The position numbers and the translations under genes were made by a program. Shown here in pieces: positions 24,601 to 35,744 of a stretch of 64,000 bases of DNA; positions within the stretch are counted from its first letter, which is position 1; each line of letters opens with the position of its first letter. The stretch spans positions 11,548,001-11,612,000 of the forward strand of contig CM048554.1 of NCBI GenBank assembly GCA_026413225.1. Reading direction: 5' to 3'. The notes beneath the pieces are model-generated. The model was not told the DNA's origin, searched no databases, and was given only the letters and a program-made list of their open reading frames with translations. Source of the DNA: Otis tarda. Taxonomy: Eukaryota; Chordata; Aves; Otidiformes; Otididae.

Positions 24601-26342
24601 TGGGATATTCTCCCAAGAGGAAAAATGCAATACACTATAAAACATATTAATTAGGCTTCCAGAGCATGTAACAGAAGACTAAAGTAAAGAGACTTCAGTG
24701 CTTCTGTTGACTGTGAAACAAAGATATCCTGAAGCTAGTGCTGACTCCAGCTGATAAATCCTCCTGCGTGATGCTGCGTCTAGATCTGAACTAGCGTGTG
24801 AGGGACCAGCTCTGGTACCCCTGCATTTGCTGTGCAGCTAATCCACAGCTGGATGCAAATCAGTTGCCTTAGATTCAGTAACCTGTTGATCAGTGAGCAG
24901 ATCTGGCCATCTGTTGTGGATCTCTCATGCTTTTTAGTGGCATTTCCAAATGAGATCTCAGGGATTTTGGCTTTTTAACCCAAATAACCAAGTCATGACT
25001 TCTGCGTGGTTTAGAAGAGCTGTGTAGTCAGTGCTTAAAAGAATTATGTAAGAAAAAGCTAATTAAATTTTCATTTCATTTGATGAGTTCCTACCAATCT
25101 TGTAAAGCAAATATATGCTAGAAATAGGCACTTGGTAGTAATTATGTTTGCACTGAACCTGTAACTAATATGTGTATTGAAAGAAAGTCTCTTTCATAAT
25201 GATACTTCACAAAAAAATCAAACCTAACATTTGTTAACCCTTCATAAGGGATGTCAAGTGCTCATGCACAATTCTGCCATTACTCGTGTATCTCCAGTGT
25301 GTCTTGAATCGAATGCTTTTATCATAGATTAAATAACGAAAGCTTTGACTCAGGTGCTGAATAGGAGCATAACATTATCATAATATTAACTTCAGCTTTA
25401 TCCAAAAAACTTGGAGTACTAAGTCTAGAAAGCAAGCTGTATATAATTTCTGCTTCATCAGCTAGAGAAGAGAAAATTGTGTAAGTACATTATGCACATC
25501 CTGAATCTTGCATATTCTGGATAAAATACTTTTAGAAAATCTAAAGTAAATGGAAAGACAAACATGGAAAAAAAAGCTCCATCCTAAATATAGATTTTCA
25601 AGGAATTGTAATCTAGATTTAAAAAAAAATTGTAATTTGTAAATAAAATGTAAAATTCTGCTACTTTTATTGATTTAATAGCTTTGGATGTCTTTTTGTA
25701 AAACCTGCTTTTAAAATCAGTTACGTTTTCAGTTTGTCAGATGTGCAGTTAAGACATTTGAGTGGTAATATTGCCTAAGGCCATTTCAGAGTTAACCAGA
25801 AAGTATTTATGTGGTAACTGGAACATTTAACATTTCTGTAGAGAGTTTCAGCAACAAGTATTAAGAGTTGACATTTAATATATCTGGCAAGTAGTGCTCT
25901 ATGGCTTGAAGAAGTAGCTCTGTGCTTAAAAAATCTGTGAAAATAACGTTTTTCCGTATCTTGACAGTATAGTTTAATTATTTTCTCCCAGTAGCATTAT
26001 TTCCATATATATAATTTAGACAGCAAATATATTTTAAGTAACGTGGTACCTTAAATTTGGGGCCGGCAGTTAGTTACTGGTTTTTGCTTCAAGTTGTGAA
26101 AAAACAGGAGAAAAACCTAATCTTATTTACATCACTGAATATGGAGTAACTGTCTGGCAGTTCCTAAGCAATATTTGTTTCTCTGATTAAAATCTGATGC
26201 ATGGTGAAGAAAGTTTCTTATTTATTGCTGCTTTTTCTTCCTATTTTATATATCCCTGTTAAGATGTTAATTCAGTGTGTTTAGAGATATTTGTCTCATC
26301 GTTAACGGATTTGTTCATGCTGATTTGAAACGTTGACAGGAT

Positions 26343-26371
26343 TAAAAAAAAAAAAACAAAACCAAACAAAC
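26343..26371. repeat. A-rich simple sequence
   Basis: This is poly-A followed by CAAA-type units, without an adjoining element I can recognise. Confidence 0.8.
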
Positions 26372-27269
26372 AAACTAAAACATTCTTCAACAAGTTATTT
26401 TGTACATATGACCCGGTATTTAAAAATATCTCAGCAAGGTATACATTTTGCACTTTCTAAATGAGTTGGCAGTGCTTCTATCTGATGATGAGGTAGATGT
26501 GTTTATAAAACAGCTTTTTAGGGCTGACTGTCCTGGTAAATGAAAAATTACTTTCCTGGTTCTGTAAATTTTCTTCCCTAGAAGCAGTGAAAACATAAAT
26601 CAGTTGGTAGCTAGCAGCTGATTGCTTAGCACTGACATACTTCAGTCAAGTGGGGGCATCGTTGGTCTTTCACAAACAGGTGTTGTGGGGAAAAGGATTT
26701 CCTTGTTAAACTTAAGTGGCTGTGATAGAGTAAATTACTTGCTCTGTTTTTATCTTAATTTGGGAACTCTCTAGCTAGAAGGTGCATAAACAGCGTGTTT
26801 GTTGTGTGTATAGGCTTCTAATTATATTACATTGAAAAAAATAAGTGGGCTCAGTTCTTTCCCTATAATTCAGACTTTGTATTTATGTCAGTCAAATTCT
26901 GTCTGTTTAATTACATCTAAGAAGTGACAAGTTTTTCTGGTAAAATGAATGCAAATTTCTTGAAAACGTTAGCTGCAATCGGTAAGTTCTCTGCTGAATT
27001 CGAGAAACAGCAGACAGTCTGACAAATGCTAAATGTCTGAAATATTTTATTCCATTTTAATTCTTGGTTTGTGCTAGCAAAAGTGTTAGTAAAAGTGTCA
27101 AAATACCCTTTTGGGAAACGGTCGTTGTTAGCTAATAATACTTTTTAGAAACCACCCTCTGATAACGATTTATGGCCGAAATTTCCTTTACATGTAGGAA
27201 AACTAAAGCCTGGAAGAGAAACCTCTTTGGATATGATTGGAAGTGGCTGATAATAAACACTGTGCCATA

Positions 27270-27770
27270 ATTATCTGTATGTAATTGCGTGCTCAAACAG
27301 GAAGAGTGCAGCCGAAAACTTTTTGCTGGAGCGTATACGAGATGAACGCATTAATCGGATGTCGCAAAAGCAGTGACTTTGGTCCCCACACTGCAATGGT
27401 AGATTGCAAGTCATGGTGGGAAACTCTGCCTCTCCAGTCGCAGTGTTATTTTCATGAAAAGCAAATGGGCTCGTGGGGATGCTTTTCCATGGCTGCATTT
27501 TGGGAAATCTTTTCAAGGGTGTGCATCACAGGGTGTGCAGGACTATGCCTTGACTATTGTTTCCACTGGTACGATTCTTGGTCTGTTCTCCTATGTAGAA
27601 CTGGAATCTCGTATATCTACATCCTTTGGAGACAAGTGCCAAGGGCAATGACTGGAGATAATAACTTGAGATTTGTGTCTTTTGCAAGTTACAGTCATTG
27701 TAAACTGACAGCTGTGAAGGACCTAAACTCACATCAAAGGATACAGATCATCTAGTTAGGTCAATTAATG
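27270..27770. promoter_or_regulatory. Candidate constrained noncoding block upstream of the CH exon
   Basis: This is a complex, balanced-composition block ending about 90 bases before the CH exon. It stays open in one plus-strand frame for 156 codons (27285-27755), the longest open frame in the window outside the large EHBP1 exon. The translation has no EHBP1 similarity or known domain and there is no splice context for it. It may be a conserved noncoding element or simply chance. Confidence 0.25.
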
Positions 27771-27800
27771 TTAATTCTCGTCTTCCATTAAATTCTTTTA

Positions 27801-27824
27801 TCTTCTTCTCTTCTTTTCTTTTCT

Positions 27825-27855
<31 letters not shown>

Positions 27856-27862
27856 CCTGCAG
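27801..27862 (+). promoter_or_regulatory. EHBP1: 58-nt uninterrupted polypyrimidine tract and 3' splice site of the CH exon
   Basis: Bases 27801-27858 are only C or T (CTTCTTCTC-, TTTTC- and poly-T units), followed by GCAG|CCA. The tract is several times longer than needed for U2AF binding and rich in CU-type sites of the kind bound by PTBP proteins. This suggests a strong or regulated acceptor; regulation is an inference. Confidence 0.8.
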
Positions 27863-28041
27863 CCAAGCCCAATTCCAAGTCCCGTTTTGGGGAGAAAGCC
27901 AAACGCTAGTCAGTCACTGCTTGTGTGGTGCAAAGAAGTTACAAAAAACTATAGGGGAGTGAAAATCACCAATTTTACTACATCGTGGAGAAACGGTTTA
28001 TCCTTTTGTGCAATACTGCATCACTTTAGACCAGACCTAAT
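27863..28041 (+). CDS. EHBP1: EHBP1 exon: start of the CH domain
   Basis: This 179-nt internal exon reads 59 codons from its first base and leaves two bases (AT) that are completed to Ile by the next exon. It begins with a Pro/Ser linker ([14 protein letters not shown]) and enters the calponin-homology fold at about residue 15 ([15 protein letters not shown]). The CH core signature [16 protein letters not shown] is clear near the end. A single CH domain of this type interacts with actin-based structures. The acceptor is CCTGCAG at 27856-27862, preceded by an unusually long pyrimidine run; the donor is GTAAGT at 28042. Skipping the exon would break the frame because its length is not a multiple of three. 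Assignment to EHBP1 rests on near identity to the mammalian CH domain as recalled. Confidence 0.97.
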
Positions 28042-28674
28042 GTAAGTTGTATACTCTTTGCCTGAATAAGCTAACTCTCATAGAAATATATAACATTTAA
28101 ATTTACGTAAAAATCAAATCCCTACTCATTTCAGGTGTTGAACTGTTTTCACCCTTTTCTTTCAAGCAGGTACCATCCTTTGTAAGAAAACAGATTTTTG
28201 AATGCTCAAACTTTATGACCTCTTTGCTCTCCCTCGTTACATAAACAATTGTTTCTCCCCTCTCTGTGATTTGTTTTTCTTCTTCTTAATCTTATACAAA
28301 GAACTGACTTCAAGATGATTATGAAAATTGTGCCGGTGTTGAAATGAGATGAGAGGAATAAGCTCTTTGTATGCTGACAAGGACGGATTACCTCCTGGTA
28401 AATTTGGTTGTCAAGGCTGGCCTCTAGTCCCTGCCTTAACTTCTTTTTTAGATGGAAAGCTTCAGGCAATGAAACATGTAATCGGTGTTTATTTATTTAT
28501 TTATTTATTTATTCCTTTAATTTTCCACACTATTAGTTTTGTTGATTGAATTGCTGTGAAATTGCTAGTTACTGTATGATATTACTGTATGTCAAATTTT
28601 TAGATTCAGTTTGTTTTAAAACTGCTGCTTTTATCAAATACTGTACATACCCACTGTGCCATTTTCTCCCTCAG
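28042..28674 (+). other. EHBP1: Short EHBP1 intron (633 nt)
   Basis: This phase-2 intron has GT-AG borders. It contains the (TTTA)n microsatellite at 28488-28524. Nothing else was recognised. Confidence 0.95.
28488..28524. repeat. (TTTA)n microsatellite
   Basis: About nine near-perfect TTTA units lie within the short intron. Confidence 0.95.
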
Positions 28675-28723
28675 TGACTACAAGTCCCTGAATCCTCAAG
28701 ATATTAAAGAGAACAACAAAAAG
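28675..28723 (+). CDS. EHBP1: EHBP1 exon: middle of the CH domain (49 nt)
   Basis: This very short exon has one base (T) that completes an Ile codon from the previous exon, followed by 16 codons reading DYKSLNPQDIKENNKK. This is the loop and helix of the CH domain that follows the HHFRPDLI segment. The acceptor is CTCCCTCAG ending at 28674 and the donor is GTAAGAA from 28724. The 633-base intron before it is the shortest in the window, so this pair of exons is probably spliced as a unit. It leaves phase 0. Skipping it alone would shift the frame. No substitution relative to the remembered mammalian sequence is apparent. Confidence 0.96.
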
Positions 28724-29809
28724 GTAAGAACTGCCAGGAAAAAAAAAAATACATAGCTTCAATTTTGGCTTCACTGCAGGTTTTTATTAATTTTGGGAAA
28801 GTGCAGTTGTTTTGTAAGGTCATAACTGCGGCTCACAGAAGGTATTCAACCTCCTGTGGTTCAAGTCGGATGTATTATTGACTCTAGTTTGTCACGGTCT
28901 TTAACATTCACAACAACTGCAAGACTGGCATTAGAGTTTAATATTTTTATGGCCTACATTAGCTGTGAAGGCAGAGGAAAGGGCTGGCCAGCCTTCTGTG
29001 ATCACTCCTCTGATTTTTCCAATCAGCCACATAACTAAAAAAATTAAAAACGTAACTGCATTTGGATTGTCGTACGCGAGACTAATTTCTGTTGCTTTAG
29101 CAGGGCTCTGTGTATCAGCCAAGGTTCATGATGCTTTGATGGTGATTTTTATATTTTTAAAGATGAAATTTTGCACCTACTTTTATACTGCACCAGCTGA
29201 GTGAAGTGGTATACACAACATGGAAAGTTTAGGATAAAACGTGTTGAGACAATACTTTGCAAATAAACTCAAATATTAGCAAAATAGTTTATAGCATTTT
29301 TCTGAGCAGCTGTTTTAAACAGCTCTTTGTACCTTTGTGATGCAAAGGTGTAAAAGTTTCTCTGGAAAAAGCAGGAACTCTGTTTGGGAATGACCAGAAT
29401 ACTTTTATTTCTCCTCACTATTTAGGCATGTTACAAGCTTCGGTTGGGTCCTAGGGATGTGTTTAGAAACAATAATTTTAATGTGAGTCACCGATAATAA
29501 AATTGTTCCTGAAGATCATCTGAAAATTGTTTTTAAGTAGCTGGCTTCTCAGTGCTGTGATTTTGTTTTTATAGCACTTTAAAAGTACTAAATTTAATTG
29601 AGATGAAGGTATGAAAATATACTTTGAATAAATTAATTGGGTTCAATATTATATGGCACATATAACTAAAGAATATTGAATTGTAGATATGTGGAATTTC
29701 TGAAAGTGCTTTATTAAAATTAATTTGTATTTAGGGTAATTATATGTTAATGTGCCTGCACACTTATGTGTTAGACAGGGAGTTACTTAAGTGTTATAAA
29801 TAATGACAA

Positions 29810-30060
29810 ATCTCTGAGCTGCTGTTATCTAATGAGTCCAGTGATAACTTTTTCATAATAATACGGGGTCTTATGATGACCTAAGTGGATTATCTGTGAC
29901 GTCACAGTGTTTTCTGTGACCATATGTTTTTGTACGTCGAGTTTTGTTCAGCGTCTGGGCTAATTAAGCCAGATTATAAAAAAAGAATAGATTATTAATT
30001 AAAAATGCTAGCAGTACAATTGGCCATCTTTTCTTTATTAAACTGTGATGGCAAACGGTG
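29810..30060. promoter_or_regulatory. Candidate enhancer with palindromic CRE and OTX-type core
   Basis: The 14-bp perfect palindrome CTGTGACGTCACAG lies at 29894-29907 and contains the full consensus cAMP-response element TGACGTCA. Five bases ahead of it is GGATTA (29887-29892), the core bound by OTX/CRX/PITX homeodomains. Downstream are GGGCTAATTAAGCC and ATTATTAATTAA, homeodomain-type words. The block contains CpGs (TACGTCGAG at 29934) in an AT-rich intron where CpG is otherwise scarce. Enhancer function is inferred. Confidence 0.35.
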
Positions 30061-30393
30061 AACTTCTTAGCCCATCTCTCTAACAGGATATAGTTCCCAG
30101 GATTGAAGAAGTAATGATTGTTGTTATTGTGCAGTTTTTTTCTTTCATCACTTCGCAAGCCTTCGCCTGACAGCTACATTGAGTATCTCAGTTGCTTCCT
30201 GCAGATTTATTTCCTGGTCTCACACAGTTCTGCCTGATAACCCTGTGTGCCCTTGCTTGGAGTGAATGCAGCTCTGGCAACAATGGCTGCCTATAAATTC
30301 CATGCAGATATGTAACACATTTGACAATGATTCCTCCTAACCAATTAAAATAACATCTATGGATGAATAGGACAATTTTCTTTGTCTGCAGCA

Positions 30394-30455
30394 TCTCCCT
30401 TTTTTTTTTTTTTTTTTTCCCTCTCCCTCCCTTCCCCCAGAAAGGAGGTAAGAGG
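30394..30455 (+). other. Acceptor-like pyrimidine run with adjacent donor (possible microexon or decoy)
   Basis: Bases 30394-30438 are pure C/T and are followed by AG at 30439-30440. The next seven bases, AAAGGAG, are followed by GTAAGAG, a strong donor match, and GTAACT follows at 30455. This geometry fits a 7-nt microexon, a recursive-splicing exon or a decoy acceptor. A 7-nt insertion between the neighbouring exons would shift the frame, so inclusion would be disruptive. Confidence 0.3.
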
Positions 30456-33400
30456 TAACTGTGACCATAGATTAAAGATTAACCCATAAGGGTATATCTT
30501 TTAGAAGTGCATGAACTTCTTTGTATTTTAATAAAAAAGAAGAAATCTTAAGAGACAATTATTTCAGTGCAATTACTGTGTATAATTGCACATTGAAATG
30601 CACTGTTACAGAGAGCACATCATCGGAGTTTCTTTATAACGCACACCAGTCATTTGCCAAATCGGTGCTGCCACTGATGCTGAATAAAAAAGGGTATTTA
30701 CCTGTGACATCTGATCTTGGCCAATATGTCAGTGTGATAGCTAGTTGGGAAATGGTTGGAATACTGCCTGTGGTACTTGTGCTGATGGATCCCAATTGAT
30801 GTCTGTCAATCAACTTGTCAGTAAATTTAAAAAGAAAAAAAAAAAAAAAACTTCATAGGTAAATAGGTTTAGTGTCCTGAACATACATACATATGTGTGT
30901 GTATATATGTATTTCAATTTCCACAGTATAATTATATCTTTTTAAAAAAACCCACCCAAAACCCCAAGCAACTACTCCAGATTACGTTAGTATCAGTCAG
31001 AATTCAGATATATTTTTGGTGCATTGTGCTTATTGCAAATTCAAATTTCTATGAGAACAAAAGAGAAACCAGGATTGTCTTTGAGAAAATTAAAAACACT
31101 ACACACATACCTTCCCAGCTGATCCAAAGAGTTGTGGCTCTACTTAAATGTCGTATATATCTAACTATCCATATAGCCTTCCCAATAACATTAACCAACT
31201 AGTTTTTTTACTATGTCCATTTGATTGTTAGTAAATAATAATGAAAAATGTGTTAAAATTACAGCATGCTGGCAGTATAGTCCCTTATCAAGAATATAAT
31301 TTTTTTCATATTGCTAATAACATGTTCTGCACTTTAAAAATGTAAGCTACTAACCTACACTTGGCTGGAGCTTGGAGGGGATGAAAGAACAAAAAGTGGG
31401 AGGGCACAACAGTATGGTTCTAATAATGAACTTGTTTTAATTACTTGATTGTCTAGAGAAGCTTGTTTCATTTGAGGGATTATTGTGTGGAAATAGTAAT
31501 ATAACTTCCGGATGTTTGATTGGCACTTTCAATTTTTGCCATTTTTTTTCTCTTTTTTTCCTCCAGTTTTTGACTGTTTCTACTGAATTTCTCAATACAT
31601 TTGAACTTAATTGTTTTGACAAATTATTCCATTTTACAACGAAGGAATCCTTTTAGAATATACATTTAAATAGAAGAAGTCAGAATTACAGGGATAGCAT
31701 TGAGTCAAAATGGAAAAAAATCCTTACCTTTAAGCTGACAGCCATATTTTTATAATAGGCATTGATGCTCACATCTGCTCTTTGATTCCACAAAATCATA
31801 AGCATGTTTTTAATTGTATCTGTAGGAGTTGCTTGTTGACCTCTGTAGGGTCATGCAGGAGCATAGTTGAACATGCACATAAACATTTGCAGAACCAAGG
31901 CTTAGTTATGCCTCTGTTTAGCAAACTTAATTTGACTTGGAAAATGTAGTCTGTTAATACCGTGTTACAAACTAGTTAGAAACACTAGGCATTATAAATC
32001 ACCTGGAATATCAAGAAGCTCCCAGCTTTTCTAACAGTAAAGGGAGAACCCGTCACACGCTGCTAGGTGAACACGTGCAGAGCAATTGCTGTTTATAGAC
32101 TGTAAACATTTGCGTGCCGATATCTACTTTGCTTTAAAAACAGAGAAGCAAGGCTGTGTATCATCCAAAATGAGAAGGAGAGGGGATGGGAAGTAATATC
32201 TGCCATCAGTGGGAAACTATTGTGTTTAGTCCCAAGCGTCACCAGAAGAACCAAGCAGACGGTGAAAAGCGATTGCAGCTATGAAGAATATCCATCATTC
32301 CACATTCAGTCCTCCTGCTGTAGCATTACCCATTCTAAGCCAGTGCTTTTCCTAACAACTCTGAAACACTGTCCCCACCTTCATTTTACAGATCCTGGGA
32401 GATATTCCTAGGATTTAGTTTTATTAGCATATAAATAAGAAATTAAGAGTATAAAAGAGTTCAGATCAAGTCATGTCTATGGACTTTGGCTGCTGTGGGC
32501 TGCTAAGCCCATCCTTAGGTCCTTTCATTCTTTGGATGGGAACTCCCGCTACCTCCTGTGTGGGGTAACAGTTTATTTGTGGCACTGAATCAGCACTGAC
32601 CCGCTTAATCAAACAGCAAATCCTGGTGTTACCTTTGGTCCACAGGACAACGCAGCTGGCTTGCTATGCTTTCATACCCAGCCTGTTTCCTGCTGGCGTA
32701 TGAGCATTCATCCTTCCCGGTACCTGCCATGGCTTAGGCTGCCCGCCCAAATCCCTGCACTCTCTCCTTTAGCTCTCCGTTCTCTCTGCTCCTCATGTCT
32801 GTTCAGTTCCACCTCTCTTGTCTCCCTGTCCTCTTCCATATCCAGCCTGATCCTTCCCCTCCAGCTCTGTGTCCAAAGACCAGGTAAATGACAGCTGTCA
32901 GTCTACTGTCTGAGTTCTTTCCGTTCCCTCCCACCCATCATTTTCCTGCTGTTCTGCTCCCTCTGGAGCTTTGCATCAGCAGATACAACATTCCTGTTTT
33001 CCACTGCTACTCCTATATCTAAGCACAGCTCTGCTTTTATAAACAGCATAACAATCTCTCATAATAAACTTTCCCAAGAAATGATACTCCATAAAGCCCC
33101 ACAATGATTTTAGGCCAAACCATTTTGTGCAGGGAGAGCCAGAAGGGCTTAAGAATAAATTACTCAGATAATTTCTATGCCTACATAAACTCTCATAAAT
33201 CATTTGTTATAGAGATATAAAAACTACTTCACCAAAAATGCTGTGGTTAGTTATACCTGAGCATGAAGGGAAGCATACAAAATTTCAGGAAGATAAATTC
33301 CAGCTCTCAGAGTTTGAAAAGTGTCTGAAATTAAAGCTGTTTGACCTTCAGGTAGGGAATGACTCCAGCACATTGCAGTGAGAACAGAATGAGAGCGCCT

Positions 33401-34829
33401 CCTTTTCTCAGAGCAAGTGAAATAACTGAGTCTGCTAGGAGCTGGCCGTGTCAGACCCACGTTCTACCTCACCGTTGAACATTTACTAGTATGGGAACCA
33501 AGAGGATAAAAAAAGAATCAAAATGTATTTATCTTTTCTTAATTTCTTCTAGCCTTCTAAAACTGTATAAATAAAGGAAATAGTGTAGAATTGGGGTAGA
33601 GTTGAAGCCAGCGATGTGTATTATTGTTTCCTTGCAAAAGGACAGGATCTCATCCATGTCTTAAATTTAGCATCCATTTTTGTTCAAAGTAGTGTAGGAA
33701 CACCTGTGAACATTTTAGACCCCCTCAGAAGAGGGTGAAAAGGAGCTGCGGAATTACTGGGGAAGAAGGCCAAGCGCTTTAACTGAGTGTATCTACACTA
33801 ACAGGAGGCCTTTTTAAAGGCTTCCTTGAAACACAATATTGTCTTCCAGGGTTAATCCAGGATAGTAATAATTAATTGTAAATTGAGAAACGGCTTTAAT
33901 TCTTCAAAACTAGAAAAACCTGATGCACTGAGCTCACTCTCTTAAAGGACCGGCAGAAAGAAGTCAATGTGGCCTCACAAAGTGGGAGGCTTGCAAACTG
34001 TTTAGCTTTTAGCAGTGAAAGTGAGAATGAAATTCACTCTCTCTCTCTCTTATAAATTTAGCATCAACACTTTTTTTTTTAAATGCATTTGTTTGCTGGA
34101 TTAATGTGATTTATGTCTTGTATCAAGTAATCTGTGGTGGTGCTCTTTTTGGCTATCTGGACATAGTTTTTCATCAACACAAATCACCGCAATTACATGA
34201 CCAGTAGAAGGGAGAAGGTTGATCACGAGTGATAAAGCCCAAGATGGATTAGTGTCATGTTTCTTATATCTTTGTTCCTTATCTTAAAAAGCCATCCTTA
34301 GTTGCTTTTTTTCTGGTCCAACTCTTACACTTTTTTAATTTGCTTGTTTCCTGCTACTTGAGTGAGAACCATTTCAGATATTGGTAGTTTTTCTTAACAC
34401 AAACAGAAGGGCTTTTCAGTTGCAGTTTTGTGAACAGCTTTTTACTCATGAAAGTGGCATAATTCTGAATAACTAAAGATTTTAGTATGTTAATGAAGTA
34501 TGTTAAAAATATTTAAAAGAATGTCACTGGAGTGACTTTACTGGTCATGTTCTCTCGGTTGGCATTGCTATGAATATATCCTGGAAGATACCTAGAAGCC
34601 ATCAGGAAAAATCCATGAGCTGGGTGTTGGATTGTGCAACAAACAATAGTAACTACTGTAATGAAGCCAAAAGAATAATAAGTAATAGAGTTGAACCCAT
34701 ACTGTTCCTGTAATAGTGGGTATGTTTTTGGCTTACTTATTTTGACTGAAACTTCCACTTGCATTCTTGAAATGTTATGATACGTAAAAACCTGTTGCAT
34801 TGTAATCTTTATTTTGTCTGTTTTTAAAG

Positions 34830-35744
34830 GCATATGATGGGTTTGCCAGCTTAGGAATATCGCGATTGCTGGAACCTTCTGACATGGTTTTATTAGCGAT
34901 ACCTGACAAACTGACTGTTATGACCTATCTCTATCAAATAAGGGCGCATTTCTGTGGCCAGGAATTAAACGTGGTTCAAATAGAGGAGAACAGTAGTAAA
35001 AGCACGTATAAAGTGGGTAACTATGAAACGGACACAAACAGTTCTGTCGACCAGGAAAAATTCTATGCAGAGCTGAACGACCTGAACCGAGAGCCCGAGC
35101 TGCATCCGCCAGACAGTGCTTTGGCAGACTTTGCTTCTCAGGACGACTCCGTATTTGTAAATGACAGCGGTGTTGGCGAATCTGAGAGCGAGCATCAGAC
35201 TCCTGATGATCATTTAAGCCCAAGCACAGCTTCCCCTTCTTCTCGCAGGACTCGAAGTGACACAGATCCACAAAAATCCCAGCAGAGCTCTGGAAGGACT
35301 TCTGCATCTGAAGACATTGGGAAGTGTAACAGTACGGATACAACACAAGCACAGCCTACGTCGGGAAGGAAGAAATTGCTGATAGCTGACACTTTAGACT
35401 TGAGTGACTTGGCACATGTCAGTGATCAAAAAGAGGACGTATCTCCCACAGTTGCTTCTGAAGATAACGACAAGAAGAGACACCAGAGCTCAGAGAGTAC
35501 CATTGGTTTCTCAGAGCAAGAAAAGCTAGAATGTATAGGATCCGCAGAGAGCACAAGAGCGGATCCTGGTTCACCTGTCACAAAGCCGAGTTTATCTCCC
35601 ACTTCTAAGCTTGGATACTCCTATAACAAGGATATGGATCTTGCAAAGAAACCGCATACTTCTCCAAGGCAAACTGAATCTGATTCTGAGAATTATGCCA
35701 GAATGGCTTTAAATCATGCAGATCAAACTGCAAAAACAGCCCAG
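34830..35744 (+). CDS. EHBP1: EHBP1 large exon: end of CH domain and disordered linker
   Basis: This 915-nt exon (305 codons, phase 0 at both ends) opens with [16 protein letters not shown] and finishes the CH domain at about residue 43 ([14 protein letters not shown]). After that comes [19 protein letters not shown] and then a long low-complexity linker rich in Ser, Thr, Asp, Glu and Gln with no predicted fold. Within it, a block near 35142-35240 ([19 protein letters not shown], then [13 protein letters not shown]) is highly conserved as recalled, while 35240-35580 looks fast-evolving. The block [10 protein letters not shown] near 35594 is again conserved. Such linkers are usual sites of phosphorylation and short-motif binding. 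The acceptor is TTTTTAAAG, with a weak pyrimidine tract and one extra G after the AG; the donor is CAG|GTAAGA. Reading into the following intron would add a short tail, which is not taken as real coding sequence. Confidence 0.97.

Larger units (their letters stand above)
19431..27269. other. Intron sequence without recognised repeats or exons
   Basis: This 7.8-kb stretch contains only simple sequence: a G/T run at 21611-21657, an A-rich run at 26343-26371, and a pyrimidine-rich zone at about 24000-24330 that looks like decayed sequence rather than a gene. No EHBP1 exon (for example the NPF-containing ones) was found here. Confidence 0.5.
28724..34829 (+). other. EHBP1: EHBP1 intron (6.1 kb)
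   Basis: This is a phase-0 intron with GTAAGA donor and TTTAAAG acceptor. It contains a palindromic CRE in a possibly constrained block (29810-30060), a 45-nt pyrimidine run ending in AG with a donor-like site just downstream (30394-30450), poly-A at about 30825-30850, a pyrimidine-rich zone 32660-32960, and a (CT)n run near 34037-34050. No interspersed repeat was recognised. Confidence 0.9.

Noticed and set aside
32661-32891. Pyrimidine-rich Ser/Leu/Pro frame ending before CAG|GTAAATG, looking like an exon
   Set aside because: Composition comes from a C/T-rich tract, no protein similarity is seen, and it would not fit between the adjoining EHBP1 exons.
34918-35352. 144-codon frame on the minus strand
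   Set aside because: It is the antisense shadow of the large EHBP1 exon and has no recognised similarity.
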